A stretch of 54,896 nt of DNA, from NCBI RefSeq assembly GCF_900108045.1, contig NZ_FNUK01000013.1, positions 1 through 54,896 on the forward strand. Direction: 5' to 3'. A program made the translations under genes and the position numbers. How positions within the stretch are numbered: the stretch's first letter is position 1; each line of letters opens with the position of its first letter. Origin of the DNA: Caloramator fervidus (GTDB lineage Bacteria > Bacillota > Clostridia > Clostridiales > Caloramatoraceae). Below are positions 1 to 13,131 of this stretch, piece after piece. The notes beneath the pieces were generated by a model, which was not told the origin of the DNA, made no database searches, and was given only the letters and a program-made list of their open reading frames with translations.

Positions 1-1
1 A

Positions 2-274
2 ACCATAGAGAGGGTATTTGCTGACTTGAAGGAGAAGCATGGTTTGCGATGGACAACACTAAGAGGGATAGAAAAAGTGTCCATGCAAGCGATGCTTGTT
101 TGTGCTTGCTTTAACTTAAAGAAGATGGCAAATTGGATGTGGAAGAAGGGACAAAACGGCCCTGGAAAGGGCAAAAATTTCTTTGTATTTATAAAATATT
201 TATCAAAAATGCTTGTAAAAATACTCAAACCCCACTTTTCGTTTTTTGAAAAGTGGGGTTTGTCGACGGTCTGA
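2..274 (+). CDS. IS1182-family transposase, C-terminal fragment
   Basis: The frame is open from base 2 and reads TIERVFADLKEKHGLRWTTL, then a hydrophobic stretch ending in FNLKKMANWMWKKG. This is the usual C-terminus of IS1182/IS5-type DDE transposases; the conserved E of the YREK-like motif and the LKKLA-like tail are recognisable. The stop codon TGA (272-274) lies inside the terminal inverted repeat. The N-terminus is cut off by the window, so whether the gene is intact cannot be told. A second, related transposase starts at 54667. Confidence 0.85.
   Translation, partial: TIERVFADLKEKHGLRWTTLRGIEKVSMQAMLVCACFNLKKMANWMWKKGQNGPGKGKNFFVFIKYLSKMLVKILKPHFSFFEKWGLSTV
226..262 (+). terminator. 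15-bp hairpin inside the IS 3' end
   Basis: CAAACCCCACTTTTC (226-240) and GAAAAGTGGGGTTTG (248-262) pair perfectly around a T-rich 7-nt loop. The hairpin lies within the last codons of the transposase and runs into the terminal inverted repeat. Such hairpins near IS ends often act as transcription or translation barriers. There is no downstream T-tract, so termination is uncertain. Confidence 0.5.
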
Positions 275-300
275 CCCGTCCTATAAGGACGGGAATTTTT
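275..300 (+). terminator. Intrinsic terminator directly abutting the IS end
   Basis: CCCGTCC (275-281) and GGACGGG (287-293) form a 7-bp GC-rich stem with loop TATAA, followed by AATTTTT. Read on the plus strand it is a good terminator for transcripts leaving the IS. It begins exactly where the IS ends. Confidence 0.65.
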
Positions 301-490
301 ATATAAAAGGTAAATTTTGTGATGGCTTGTTGAGGTTTTCAGGAACTGAAGTTTCATCGAATATTTCAAAGTCTATTCCGCTCTTTGGACCTTCAGGCCA
401 TAAAAGGGCGTTATTGGTTCTTTCTATTATTGGATATCCTAATTCTTCTGGAGTAAATATGTCAAAATCCTTTGGGTAAGGGATTTTCAT
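299..490 (-). CDS. Small hypothetical protein (63 aa)
   Basis: An acidic, proline-rich 63-residue protein with no recognisable domain. It begins MKIPYPKDFDIFTPEELGY. A purine-rich GGGGTGGT lies a few bases before the ATG and supports translation. It has no membrane segment or signal peptide. It sits between the IS end and the divergent transglycosylase gene, and its stop overlaps the T-tract of the hairpin at 275-300. The short length and IS-adjacent place leave real doubt. Confidence 0.45.
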   Translation of the reverse strand: MKIPYPKDFDIFTPEELGYPIIERTNNALLWPEGPKSGIDFEIFDETSVPENLNKPSQNLPFI

Positions 491-550
491 AGCACCACCC
501 CTTTTTTATAATTATTATGTGAAAATTTTAGGATTAAATTCAAAAAATTT

Positions 551-597
551 TTAGTAAAAAAGCAAAATGCAATATGCTATAATAAAACTGAGGTGGT
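551..597 (+). promoter_or_regulatory. Extended -10 promoter and SD of the transglycosylase gene
   Basis: TGCTATAAT (575-583) is an extended -10 element. The TTAGTA at 551-556 is too distant (21 bp) to be a good -35. AGGTGG (591-596) is 5 nt before the GTG at 602 and decides that start over the in-frame GTG at 593, which lies inside the SD. Confidence 0.55.
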
Positions 598-601
598 GTT
601 T

Positions 602-1192
602 GTGAAAATTGAGGATTTAGCAAAAATTTTACAAATTTATATACTTCAAAGTACTTTAGCTAACAACTTAGAAGGTTCTGTTTTTTTTGATGATGTGCTA
701 GAGTCTATTTTAAGAGAATTAAAGGGTCAAACTAAAGAAGATAACTTGAATAATAATCCTAATGATGAAGGTTTAAATATAAAGTCAATAGAGGATGCAA
801 TAAAGGCTGCCTCAAAAAAATATGGTGTTGAAGAGGCCTTAATAAAAGCAGTTATAAAGCAGGAGTCAGGATTTAATCAAAATGCTGTATCTAAAGCTGG
901 AGCTATTGGGCTTATGCAACTTATGCCTCAAACAGCAAGGGCTTTAAAGGTAGATCCTTATAACCCTTTTGAAAATATAGAGGGAGGAGTTAGATATTTA
1001 AAAAGTCTTATTAATAATTTTAAAGGGAATAAATATCTTGCCCTTGCAGCATACAATGGAGGAATAGGAAGAATGAAAAAATTAGGTGTTGATACAATAG
1101 AGGAAATAAGCAAAATGCCAAAGGAGACAGTAAATTATGTAAAAAAGGTTATGGAAAATTATGAGAGGTATAAGTTTGAAGAAAGGGCTTAA
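602..1192 (+). CDS. Lytic transglycosylase (SLT domain)
   Basis: Predicted peptidoglycan lytic transglycosylase, cleaving MurNAc-GlcNAc bonds with 1,6-anhydroMurNAc formation (family knowledge). About 196 aa. The first 70 residues are a linker-like region without a clear signal peptide. The SLT domain covers roughly residues 75-195 and contains KQESGF with the catalytic Glu (about residue 88), GLMQLMPQTA and AAYNGG. It is followed after 12 bp by the patatin-like gene, so the two are probably one operon. How it leaves the cell is not evident from the sequence. Confidence 0.85.
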   Translation: MKIEDLAKILQIYILQSTLANNLEGSVFFDDVLESILRELKGQTKEDNLNNNPNDEGLNIKSIEDAIKAASKKYGVEEALIKAVIKQESGFNQNAVSKAGAIGLMQLMPQTARALKVDPYNPFENIEGGVRYLKSLINNFKGNKYLALAAYNGGIGRMKKLGVDTIEEISKMPKETVNYVKKVMENYERYKFEERA

Positions 1193-1204
1193 GGGGGATA
1201 TTTT

Positions 1205-2548
1205 ATGGAAGGTTTTGGACTAGTATTAGGAGGTGGAGGAGCCAAAGGGGCTTATGAAATAGGGGTTTGGAAAGCGCTTTTAGAGCTTAATATTCCTATA
1301 AAAGCTGTTACGGGAACTTCTGTTGGAGCTTTAAATGGAGCCATGATAGTGCAAGGAGATTATGATTTGGCATATGAAGTATGGACAAACTTAAGTATAG
1401 AAAACGTAATAAACGTTGAAAAGGAAGTAGTTGCTGCAAGGGAAGGGAAAAAGAGGGTTTCTATTATAAATACAATAAAAAATTTGATAACTAATGGAGG
1501 GCTTGATATAACTCCTTTAAAGGAGATGTTAAGAAGGATTATAGATGAGAAAAAAATAAGGGAATCTAATATAGATTTTGGTATTGTAACTTTTTCTCTT
1601 AGTGATTTTAAGCCGGTTGAGCTTTTTAAAGAAGAAATACCACAGGGACAGCTTGTCGATTACCTTTTAGCAAGCGCATGCTTTCCAGCCTTTAAGCCCC
1701 ACGAGATAGATAAAAAGAAGTTTATAGATGGTGGAGTTTATGATAATATTCCTTTGAATTTGATTTTAAAAAAGGATGTAAAGGATATAATAGTTGTTGA
1801 CATATCTGGGATTGGGCTTGTAAGAAAGATTAATAAAAAAGACTTGAATATAATACAGATAAAGAATTCTGAAGAGCTTGGAGGAATATTAGAGTTTGAT
1901 AGTGAAAGGTCAAAAAGAAATATAGAGATAGGTTATCTTGATACTTTAAAGGTTTTTGGAAAATTAAAGGGATATAAGTATTATTTTATTCCAAATGAGG
2001 AATTTGAAGAGGGGAAAAAACTTGTAAAAAATATGGATGTTGCTTATTTAAAAAAGATGTATGATTTTTTAGGCTTGGATATAGGAGCTAAAAAGGGAAC
2101 TACAAATAAAATAATTCTTGATAAGATTATAAGGACCCTTCATCAGTATTCAAATGGCAAGTTATTAGCAGAAAGCATTTATCCTGCAATGCTTGAAATT
2201 ACTGCAGAACAGCTTGGAATTGAAAGAGCAAAGGTTTATACCTTAGGGGAGCTTGCAAAATTGATATTAGATGAATATCAAAAAATTATAACAAGCGAAA
2301 ATTATAAGAAGAATATGCCTTTTATAAATAGACTTCTTTTAACAAGAACCCAGCTAGAGTTTGATAGGGAAATTTTAAGAACAGGATTTGACAATAAAGT
2401 TTTAATATCCTATGACGCGGACATTAAAGAAAAGGATGAAAAAGTAAAAAGGTTTAGAAGGTTTATTGCTATGACTTTTCCCAAAATAGCTATATCAAAT
2501 ATGCTTATAGCTATTTTACTTGATATGAAGCAAAAAGCTAATGAATAG
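1205..2548 (+). CDS. Patatin-like phospholipase family protein
   Basis: A predicted serine lipid acyl hydrolase of the RssA/patatin type. The oxyanion-hole GGGGAKG is at residues 9-15, nucleophile Ser39 is in GTSVG, and the catalytic dyad Asp175 is in DGG. The catalytic domain spans about residues 1-280. The remaining 165 residues, mostly helical in appearance, match nothing I recognise, so the protein is longer than a minimal RssA (about 300 aa). No signal peptide; probably cytoplasmic or membrane-associated. SD AGGGGGA precedes ATG 1205. The substrate is unknown. Confidence 0.8.
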   Translation: MEGFGLVLGGGGAKGAYEIGVWKALLELNIPIKAVTGTSVGALNGAMIVQGDYDLAYEVWTNLSIENVINVEKEVVAAREGKKRVSIINTIKNLITNGGLDITPLKEMLRRIIDEKKIRESNIDFGIVTFSLSDFKPVELFKEEIPQGQLVDYLLASACFPAFKPHEIDKKKFIDGGVYDNIPLNLILKKDVKDIIVVDISGIGLVRKINKKDLNIIQIKNSEELGGILEFDSERSKRNIEIGYLDTLKVFGKLKGYKYYFIPNEEFEEGKKLVKNMDVAYLKKMYDFLGLDIGAKKGTTNKIILDKIIRTLHQYSNGKLLAESIYPAMLEITAEQLGIERAKVYTLGELAKLILDEYQKIITSENYKKNMPFINRLLLTRTQLEFDREILRTGFDNKVLISYDADIKEKDEKVKRFRRFIAMTFPKIAISNMLIAILLDMKQKANE

Positions 2549-2576
2549 GCAGTTCCTATGGAATTGCCTTTTTTTT
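2548..2576 (+). terminator. Intrinsic terminator after the patatin-like gene
   Basis: GGCAGTTCC (2548-2556), loop TAT, GGAATTGCC (2560-2568) with one G-T pair, followed by eight T. The stem starts at the last base of the stop codon. Confidence 0.8.
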
Positions 2577-2623
2577 AATTTAAATGTAAAATCATATTGA
2601 TTTTAAAGATGGAGGAGATAAAG

Positions 2624-3358
2624 ATGAAAAAGGAAAGACTTGACAAAATACTTGCAAATTTAGGATATGGGACAAGAAAAGAAGTAAAGAAAATGGTGAA
2701 AAATGGGGAAGTAGAAGTTAATGGAGAGGTTATAAAGGATAGCTCAATTCATGTTGATCCTGAAAAAGATGAAATATTAGTAAATGGTGAAAAGGTTATA
2801 TATAGGGAATTTATTTATATTATGATGAATAAACCGAAGGGCGTTATAACAGCAACCTATGATGATGTTGAACAAACCGTTCTTGACCTTGTTGATGATG
2901 AATATAGGGTTTTTTCTCCATCACCAGTTGGAAGACTTGATAAGGATACAGAAGGACTTTTGATTATAACAAATGACGGGGAGTTAAATCATCTTCTTTT
3001 ATCGCCTAAAAGGCATGTTCCAAAGAAGTATTATGCAAAGGTTTTAGGCAGGGTTACAGAGGAGGATGTTAAAAAATTTAAAAAGGGTGTGGTTTTAGAT
3101 GATGGGTATAAGACTTTGCCTGCTGAGCTTAATATTCTTATTACAGGGGAAGTTTCTGAAATAGAGCTTACTATATATGAAGGAAAGTATCATCAAGTAA
3201 AAAGAATGTTTGAATCTGTTGGTAAAAAAGTTATTTACTTAAAAAGAATAGAATTTGGTCCTTTAAAACTTGATGAGTCATTACATCCGGGAGAATATAG
3301 GGAGCTTTCAGAAGAAGAGGTACAGGCTTTAAAAAATGCGGTGATTAAAAAGGAATAG
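2624..3358 (+). CDS. rluB: RsuA/RluB-family pseudouridine synthase
   Basis: Converts a specific uridine of ribosomal RNA to pseudouridine. An S4 RNA-binding domain covers residues 1-60 (RLDKILANLGYGTRKEVKK). The RsuA-type catalytic domain follows, with GRLDKDTEGLLIITNDG carrying the catalytic Asp. ATG 2624 is chosen because GGAGGAG lies 6 bp before it; an upstream in-frame TTG at 2597 has no SD. Length (244 aa) is normal. RsuA, RluB and RluE/F paralogues are hard to tell apart, so the exact rRNA target is uncertain. Confidence 0.85.
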   Translation: MKKERLDKILANLGYGTRKEVKKMVKNGEVEVNGEVIKDSSIHVDPEKDEILVNGEKVIYREFIYIMMNKPKGVITATYDDVEQTVLDLVDDEYRVFSPSPVGRLDKDTEGLLIITNDGELNHLLLSPKRHVPKKYYAKVLGRVTEEDVKKFKKGVVLDDGYKTLPAELNILITGEVSEIELTIYEGKYHQVKRMFESVGKKVIYLKRIEFGPLKLDESLHPGEYRELSEEEVQALKNAVIKKE

Positions 3359-3396
3359 TTTGATATAATAAAAAGGAGTTTTCATGATGAGGTGGT

Positions 3397-7594
<4,198 letters not shown>

Positions 7595-7627
7595 TTTATA
7601 TAAATCTTAAAGGAAAGGAAGGGTAGC

Positions 7628-7915
7628 ATGATTGTGGATAAAAATACAGTTGATTATGTTGCTAAACTTGCAAGACTTGAGTTTAGTGACGAAGAAAAAG
7701 AAAAGTTTGTAGAGGATTTTAACAAAATACTTGAGTTTGTCGAAAAGTTAAATGAAGTAAATACTGATGATGTTGAGATAAGCATATCTGCATATCCTAT
7801 GTATAATGCTTTAAGGGAAGATGAGGTTAAAACATCTTTAGATGTTGAAAAGGTTCTTTTAAATGCACCTGATAAAGAAAATAACTTCTTTAGGGTTCCT
7901 AAAGTTGTTGATTAG
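7628..7915 (+). CDS. gatC: Asp-tRNA(Asn)/Glu-tRNA(Gln) amidotransferase subunit C
   Basis: Small scaffolding subunit of the GatCAB complex, which amidates mischarged Glu-tRNA(Gln) and Asp-tRNA(Asn). The 95-aa protein starts [20 protein letters not shown], the classic GatC N-terminus. SD AAGGAAGGG precedes ATG 7628. It lies 11 bp before gatA in the canonical CAB order. Confidence 0.95.
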   Translation: MIVDKNTVDYVAKLARLEFSDEEKEKFVEDFNKILEFVEKLNEVNTDDVEISISAYPMYNALREDEVKTSLDVEKVLLNAPDKENNFFRVPKVVD

Positions 7916-7926
7916 GAGGGATAAGG

Positions 7927-9372
7927 ATGCATTTTAAATCTGCACATGAGGTAAGGGATCTTTTAAGAAAAAAAGAAATTTCATCAGAGGAATTAACAAA
8001 ACTTTGTCTTGAAAGAATTGAAAAAGTTGATGCTAAAGTTGAAGCTTTTTTAGAGGTTTTTGAAGATGCATTAGATACAGCAAAGGAAATAGATAAGAAG
8101 ATTTTAAGCGGAGAGAATCTTCCTGATCTTGCAGGAATTCCTATGGGTATTAAAGATAATATATGTATGGAAGGCAAGAAGGTAACCTGTGCTTCAAAAA
8201 TGCTTGAGAACTTTGTATCACCTTATGATGCAACTGTAGTTGAAAGGCTTAAGAAAAATGGAGCTGTTATATTAGGAAGGTTAAATATGGATGAGTTTGC
8301 AATGGGATCTTCAACAGAAAATTCAGCCTTTAAAAAGACTAGAAATCCTTATGATTTAGAAAGAGTTCCAGGAGGTTCCTCAGGTGGATCTGCAGCAGCA
8401 GTTGCAGCAGGTGAAGTTTATTATTCATTAGGTTCAGATACAGGAGGTTCAATAAGACAACCTGCTTCTCTTTGTGGAGTTGTTGGATTTAAACCTACAT
8501 ATGGAAGAGTTTCAAGGTATGGGCTTGTTGCTTTTGCATCTTCCCTTGACCAAATAGGGCCTTTTACAAGGGATGTTGAGGATGCTGCGCTTGTTTTAAA
8601 TGCTATATGTGGTAAAGACGATAAAGATTCTACATCAAAAGATGTTGCTGTTGAGGATTTTACTACATATTTAAATAAATCTTTAAAGGGAGTTAAGGTA
8701 GGACTTCCAAAGGAATACTTTGGTGAAGGAATAGATGATGGGGTTAAAAAGGAAATTGAAAAGGCAATAGAAGTGTTAAAGGATCTTGGAGCTGAAGTCA
8801 AACAGATAAGCCTTCCAATGTCTCAATATGCTCTTTCTGTTTATTATATTCTTGCAAGTTCAGAAGCAAGCTCAAATCTTGCAAGATTTGATGGAATAAG
8901 ATATGGGTATAGGGCAAAGGATTTTGAAGATATAATAGATTTATATGTTAAGTCAAGAAGTCAAGGTTTTGGAAGTGAGGTAAAAAGAAGAATAATGCTT
9001 GGAACCTATGCTTTATCTTCTGGATATTATGATGCATATTATAAAAAGGCTTTAAAGGTAAAAACCCTCATAATAAATGAATTTAAAAAGGCCTTTGAAG
9101 ATGTGAACTTAATAGTTTCACCAACTTCTCCTTCTGTTGCATTTAAATTTGGAGAAAAATCTAGCGATCCATTAAAGATGTATTTATCAGATATTTGCAC
9201 TGTTCCTGTTAATATTGCAGGACTTCCAGCAGTATCTGTACCAGTTGGGTTTTCAGATAATCTTCCTGTGGGTCTGCAGATAATAGGAAATTATTTCAAA
9301 GAAGGAGAAATAATAAGTCTTGCCCATGGAATTGAAAAGGCTCTTAATTTAAATTTAAGGCCGAATGTTTAG
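7927..9372 (+). CDS. gatA: Glutamyl-tRNA(Gln) amidotransferase subunit A
   Basis: Glutaminase subunit that releases ammonia for transamidation by GatB. Amidase-signature fold of 481 aa, normal length. The Ser-cisSer-Lys triad is visible: Lys76 in GIKDN, the GGSSGGSAA loop near residue 150, and [11 protein letters not shown] near residue 175. SD GGAGGGATAAGG decides ATG 7927. Confidence 0.97.
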   Translation: MHFKSAHEVRDLLRKKEISSEELTKLCLERIEKVDAKVEAFLEVFEDALDTAKEIDKKILSGENLPDLAGIPMGIKDNICMEGKKVTCASKMLENFVSPYDATVVERLKKNGAVILGRLNMDEFAMGSSTENSAFKKTRNPYDLERVPGGSSGGSAAAVAAGEVYYSLGSDTGGSIRQPASLCGVVGFKPTYGRVSRYGLVAFASSLDQIGPFTRDVEDAALVLNAICGKDDKDSTSKDVAVEDFTTYLNKSLKGVKVGLPKEYFGEGIDDGVKKEIEKAIEVLKDLGAEVKQISLPMSQYALSVYYILASSEASSNLARFDGIRYGYRAKDFEDIIDLYVKSRSQGFGSEVKRRIMLGTYALSSGYYDAYYKKALKVKTLIINEFKKAFEDVNLIVSPTSPSVAFKFGEKSSDPLKMYLSDICTVPVNIAGLPAVSVPVGFSDNLPVGLQIIGNYFKEGEIISLAHGIEKALNLNLRPNV

Positions 9373-9384
9373 GAGGTGCTAAAT

Positions 9385-10812
9385 ATGGAATTTGAAGCAG
9401 TTATAGGTCTTGAGATACACGCTGAGCTTTCAACAAAATCAAAGATATTCTGTTCTTGCACAACTGAGTTTGGAGGAGAGGTAAATACTCACTGTTGCCC
9501 TGTGTGTCTTGGTCTTCCTGGAGCACTGCCTGTTTTGAATAAGGCTGTTGTGGATTATGCAATAAAGGCAGGACTTGCATTAAACTGCAAGATAAATAAA
9601 GAAACATACATGGCAAGAAAAAATTATTTTTATCCTGATGCTCCAAAGAATTATCAAATAACTCAGCATGAAACCCCTCTTTGTAGCGATGGATTTGTTG
9701 AAATAGAAACAGAAGAAGGATTGAAGAGAATAGGAATTCAAAGAATTCATATAGAAGAGGATGCAGGGAAAGCAATTCATGAGGGAGAACATTCTCTTAT
9801 TGATTTTAATAGATCTGGAGTTCCTCTTATAGAGATAGTTACAAAACCGGATATGAGAAGTCCAAAGGAAGCAAGGCTATTTTTTGAAAAATTAAGATCA
9901 ATTCTTTTGTATGCAGGGGTTTCCGACTGCAAAATGCAGGAAGGTTCATTAAGATGTGATGTCAATGTTTCAGTAAGGCCAAAGGGTTCAAATGAATTTG
10001 GAGTAAAAACAGAAATAAAAAATATGAATTCCTTTAAAGCTCTTGAAAAGGCTCTAGAGTATGAAATAAAAAGACAAATAAATGCCATTAAAAATGGAGA
10101 AAAGATAATTCAAGAGACAAGAAGATGGGATGAATCTAAGGGACAGACTATAGCTATGAGAAGTAAAGAAGAAGCCCATGATTATAGATATTTCCCAGAA
10201 CCTGATATGGTTTATTTAAAAGTAGATGATGAGTGGATTGAAAGAATTAAAGCCACAATGCCAGAACTTCCAGACGAAAAAAAGAGAAGATACATAAACG
10301 ATTATGGGCTCCCTGAATATGATGCTAATATTATAACTTCCTCTAAAGAACTTGCAGAGTTTTTTGAAGATGCTGTGTTAAACGGAGCAAATCCAAAAAC
10401 TGTAAGTAACTGGATAATGGGAGAAGTTCTAAGAACATTAAATGATAAGGATATGGAAATAACGGATGTTAAGTTTACTTCAAGACAGCTTGTAAAACTT
10501 ATAGAACTTGTTGAAAAGGGAACCATATCTAATACTATAGCAAAAAAGGTTTTTGCAGAAATGTTTGAAACAGGAAAGGATCCTGAAAAAATTGTGGAAG
10601 AAAAGGGGCTTGTTCAAATAACCGATGAAAATGCTATAAGGGAGATTGTAAATAAGGTTTTAGATGAAAATCCTCAATCTGTTGCTGATTTTAAAAATGG
10701 AAAAACTAAGGCTGTTGGATTTATTATAGGTCAAGTTATGAAGGCTTCAAAAGGAAAAGCAAATCCTCAGATTGTTAATAAGTTAGTTGAAGAGGAATTA
10801 AAGAAAAGATAA
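9385..10812 (+). CDS. gatB: Aspartyl/glutamyl-tRNA amidotransferase subunit B
   Basis: ATP-dependent transamidase subunit of GatCAB. ATG 9385 with AGGAGGTG (9371-9378) gives 475 aa starting [15 protein letters not shown]; an in-frame GTG at 9376 is inside the SD and is rejected. The zinc site CSCTTEF...CCPVC near residues 27-43 and the kinase-like cradle are present, as is the C-terminal YqeY/tail domain. It is the last gene of the pcrA-ligA-gatCAB group and ends in a strong terminator. Confidence 0.97.
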   Translation: MEFEAVIGLEIHAELSTKSKIFCSCTTEFGGEVNTHCCPVCLGLPGALPVLNKAVVDYAIKAGLALNCKINKETYMARKNYFYPDAPKNYQITQHETPLCSDGFVEIETEEGLKRIGIQRIHIEEDAGKAIHEGEHSLIDFNRSGVPLIEIVTKPDMRSPKEARLFFEKLRSILLYAGVSDCKMQEGSLRCDVNVSVRPKGSNEFGVKTEIKNMNSFKALEKALEYEIKRQINAIKNGEKIIQETRRWDESKGQTIAMRSKEEAHDYRYFPEPDMVYLKVDDEWIERIKATMPELPDEKKRRYINDYGLPEYDANIITSSKELAEFFEDAVLNGANPKTVSNWIMGEVLRTLNDKDMEITDVKFTSRQLVKLIELVEKGTISNTIAKKVFAEMFETGKDPEKIVEEKGLVQITDENAIREIVNKVLDENPQSVADFKNGKTKAVGFIIGQVMKASKGKANPQIVNKLVEEELKKR

Positions 10813-10841
10813 CGCATGCTTTAGCATGCGTTATCTTTTTT
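10808..10841 (+). terminator. Intrinsic terminator of the gatCAB operon
   Basis: GATAACGCATGC (10808-10819), loop TTTA, GCATGCGTTATC (10824-10835), then six T. The stem includes the gatB stop codon. The 12-bp stem is perfect. Confidence 0.9.
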
Positions 10842-10842
10842 A

Positions 10843-11258
10843 TAGATTTTCATTATACCAACTATTCAAAAAATTTTTAAAATATCGCAACTATAGACTT
10901 TTAAAATTTAGAATATTTTAAAAAAAGAAGTGTATTTATGTTATAAAAATAACAATAAGTTATTACAAAAGAAAAATGCGGAGTTTAAGGCTTTTGTGTG
11001 CATTTTACAAGTTTTGATGCTTCAAAAAAGATATTGAATAAAAATTTAGGTTAAAGTATAATTAAAATTGCAGTTTTTCAAAATTTTTATAAAAATGAAT
11101 GTCAAGATTAAATAACAAACGAAAATTAAATAAATAGCGAAAAAATGAGAGAAAAATATTAAAAATTTAATAAAAATTATTATTTTTAAATTTGTTAAAA
11201 ATTTTAAAACAAATTAAAATAAAGTTAACAATTAGTAAAACAAGAGGGGAGAGATTAT
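10843..11258 (+). other. AT-rich 416-bp intergenic leader before the opp operon
   Basis: No plausible gene, tRNA or known riboswitch is visible here. It is strikingly A/T-rich even for this genome, with many A- and T-tracts. It holds the promoter at 11034-11062 and a weaker second candidate, TTGTTA-17 bp-TAAAAT at 11192-11220. A 15-mer at 11073-11087 matches 11 of 15 positions of the CodY box, which is weak in such DNA. Confidence 0.6.
11034..11062 (+). promoter_or_regulatory. SigA-type promoter of the opp operon
   Basis: TTGAAT (11034-11039), a 17-bp spacer and a perfect TATAAT (11057-11062). The expected start is near 11069, leaving a leader of about 190 nt before oppB. Confidence 0.6.
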
Positions 11259-12179
11259 ATGCTAAACTACATTATTAAGCGACTTGTAGCCAGTATTGTA
11301 ACGCTTTGGGTAATAGCAACTGCTACATTTTTCTTAATGCACGCTATACCAGGAGGACCTTTTGATACTGAAAAGCCCCTTCCACCTCAAATTAAAGCAA
11401 ACTTAGAGGAAAAATTTGGGCTTAATAAACCTTTATCAGAGCAGTATATGATGTATATGAAAAACTTATTAAAGGGTGACCTTGGACCTTCATTAAAGTA
11501 TGAGGGTAGAACAGTAAATGATATTATTGCTTATTCATTTCCAACTTCAGCGAAACTAGGAATAGTAACAGTAATATGTTCGCTGCTTTTAGGAACTTAT
11601 CTTGGAGTTACTGCAGCTTTAAATCAAGGAAAATGGCAAGATCAGCTTGTAATGGTTATTGCAACGTTAGGGGTTACGGTTCCAAGCTTTGTTCTTGCGA
11701 CATTTTTAATTTACGTATTTGCTGTAAAGCTTAGTTTACTTCCTGCTATAGGATTTGAAGGACCAGAATATTATGTGATGCCGGTTATGGCCCTTGGAGG
11801 TTATTCACTATCCTTTATAGCAAGACTTACAAGGTCAAGCCTTTTAGATGTTATAAGACAAGATTATATAAGGACAGCAAAGGCAAAGGGATTGTCAAGA
11901 AATACTGTAATTTATAAGCATGCCTTAAGAAATGCATTAATTCCTATAGTAACTTATTTAGGACCGCTTACAGCAGGTATTTTAACAGGTAGCTTTGTTA
12001 TAGAAAAAATATTTGGTATACCAGGTCTTGGAAGAGAATTTGTAACCGGTATTTATAACAGAGATTACAGTATGATAATGGGTCTTACAGTATTTGATAG
12101 CTTCTTGCTTATAACCTTTAACTTTATAGTTGACATATTATATGCAATAATAGACCCAAGAATTAAGCTAGAAGCGTAA
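11259..12179 (+). CDS. oppB: Oligopeptide/dipeptide ABC transporter permease OppB
   Basis: First membrane subunit of a peptide importer. 306 aa; begins LNYIIKRLVASIVTLWVIAT with the first transmembrane helix, has five more predicted helices, and carries the EAA loop (YIRTAKAKGLSRNTVIYKHALRNALIP) that contacts the ATPase. GAGGGGAGAG precedes ATG 11259. First gene of an oppB-C-D-F-A operon. Specificity for di- versus oligopeptides (or nickel) cannot be read from the sequence. Confidence 0.93.
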   Translation: MLNYIIKRLVASIVTLWVIATATFFLMHAIPGGPFDTEKPLPPQIKANLEEKFGLNKPLSEQYMMYMKNLLKGDLGPSLKYEGRTVNDIIAYSFPTSAKLGIVTVICSLLLGTYLGVTAALNQGKWQDQLVMVIATLGVTVPSFVLATFLIYVFAVKLSLLPAIGFEGPEYYVMPVMALGGYSLSFIARLTRSSLLDVIRQDYIRTAKAKGLSRNTVIYKHALRNALIPIVTYLGPLTAGILTGSFVIEKIFGIPGLGREFVTGIYNRDYSMIMGLTVFDSFLLITFNFIVDILYAIIDPRIKLEA

Positions 12180-12191
12180 GGAGGATAGAAG

Positions 12192-13121
12192 ATGGAATAC
12201 GCAAATTTTGAATTAACTAAAGAGATGTTTGAAAGGGTTCCTAAGGAAGAAAAGAATATACACGAGATAGTAAGGCCAAGCGAAACTTATTGGCAGGATG
12301 CTTGGAGAAGACTAAAAAAGAATAAACTGGCAATGGGAGGATTGTTTTTTGTAATATTTATAACTTTGTTAGCAATAATAGGTCCCTATTTATCACCATA
12401 TAATTACTATTCACAGGATTTTTCAATTGCTAATCAAGGGCCAAGCAGAGCCCACTGGTTTGGAACAGACCCATTTGGAAGAGACATATTTACAAGAATT
12501 TTATATGGTGCAAGAATATCCCTTACAGTAGGTTATGTAGCAAGTATTTTAAACCTTACAATAGGAATACTTTATGGTGGAATTTCAGGATACTTTGGTG
12601 GCAAAGTTGATAATATAATGATGAGAATTGTAGATACCCTTTATGCAATTCCAATGCTTCTTTATGTTATCCTTATAATGGTTGTTATTGGTGCTGGATT
12701 AAAAAGTATAATCTTTGCTCTTGCAATAGCATATTGGCTTTCAATGGCAAGAATTGTTAGAGCTCAGGTTCTTTCATTAAAACAGCAGGAATTTGTATTG
12801 GCGGCAAAGACATTAGGTGCACCACATATGAGGATAATATTAAGGCATCTTATACCAAATAGCATTGGACCAATTATAGTAACTTTAACTTTATCAGTTC
12901 CATCAGCTATATTTACAGAAGCTTTCCTAAGCTTTATAGGACTTGGAGTATCCGCTCCAATGGCTTCATGGGGAGTTTTAGCATCTGAAGCGATGGAAAC
13001 TTTATATGTATATCCATACCAGATGTTCTTCCCAGCCCTTGCAATATCATTAACTATGCTTGCATTTAACTTTCTTGGAGATGGTTTAAGAGACGCTCTA
13101 GATCCAAAGATGCGTAAGTAG
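12192..13121 (+). CDS. oppC: Oligopeptide/dipeptide ABC transporter permease OppC
   Basis: Second permease subunit, 309 aa. A cytoplasmic N-terminus (residues 1-48, acidic then basic) precedes the first helix (MGGLFFVIFITLLAIIGPYL). The OppC_N segment, the HWFGTDPFGRDIFTRILYG signature and an EAA loop (EFVLAAKTLGAPHMRIILRH) are present. SD AAGGAGGAT is 13 bp after oppB. Confidence 0.93.
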   Translation: MEYANFELTKEMFERVPKEEKNIHEIVRPSETYWQDAWRRLKKNKLAMGGLFFVIFITLLAIIGPYLSPYNYYSQDFSIANQGPSRAHWFGTDPFGRDIFTRILYGARISLTVGYVASILNLTIGILYGGISGYFGGKVDNIMMRIVDTLYAIPMLLYVILIMVVIGAGLKSIIFALAIAYWLSMARIVRAQVLSLKQQEFVLAAKTLGAPHMRIILRHLIPNSIGPIIVTLTLSVPSAIFTEAFLSFIGLGVSAPMASWGVLASEAMETLYVYPYQMFFPALAISLTMLAFNFLGDGLRDALDPKMRK

Positions 13122-13131
13122 GAGGTATACT

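Larger units (their letters stand above)
1..274 (+). mobile_element. 3' end of an IS1182-type insertion sequence (truncated by window edge)
   Basis: This is the distal part of an insertion sequence. It carries the transposase C-terminus and ends in TTTGTCGACGGTCTGA (259-274). The reverse complement of that end matches the start of the second IS at 54557-54572 at 13 of 16 positions. The two sequences diverge directly after TCTGA, so I place the right end of the element at 274. The upstream part lies outside the window. Confidence 0.8.

Noticed and set aside
11073-11087. CodY box upstream of opp
   Set aside because: Only 11 of 15 positions match, which is expected often in such AT-rich DNA. 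Kept as a remark only.
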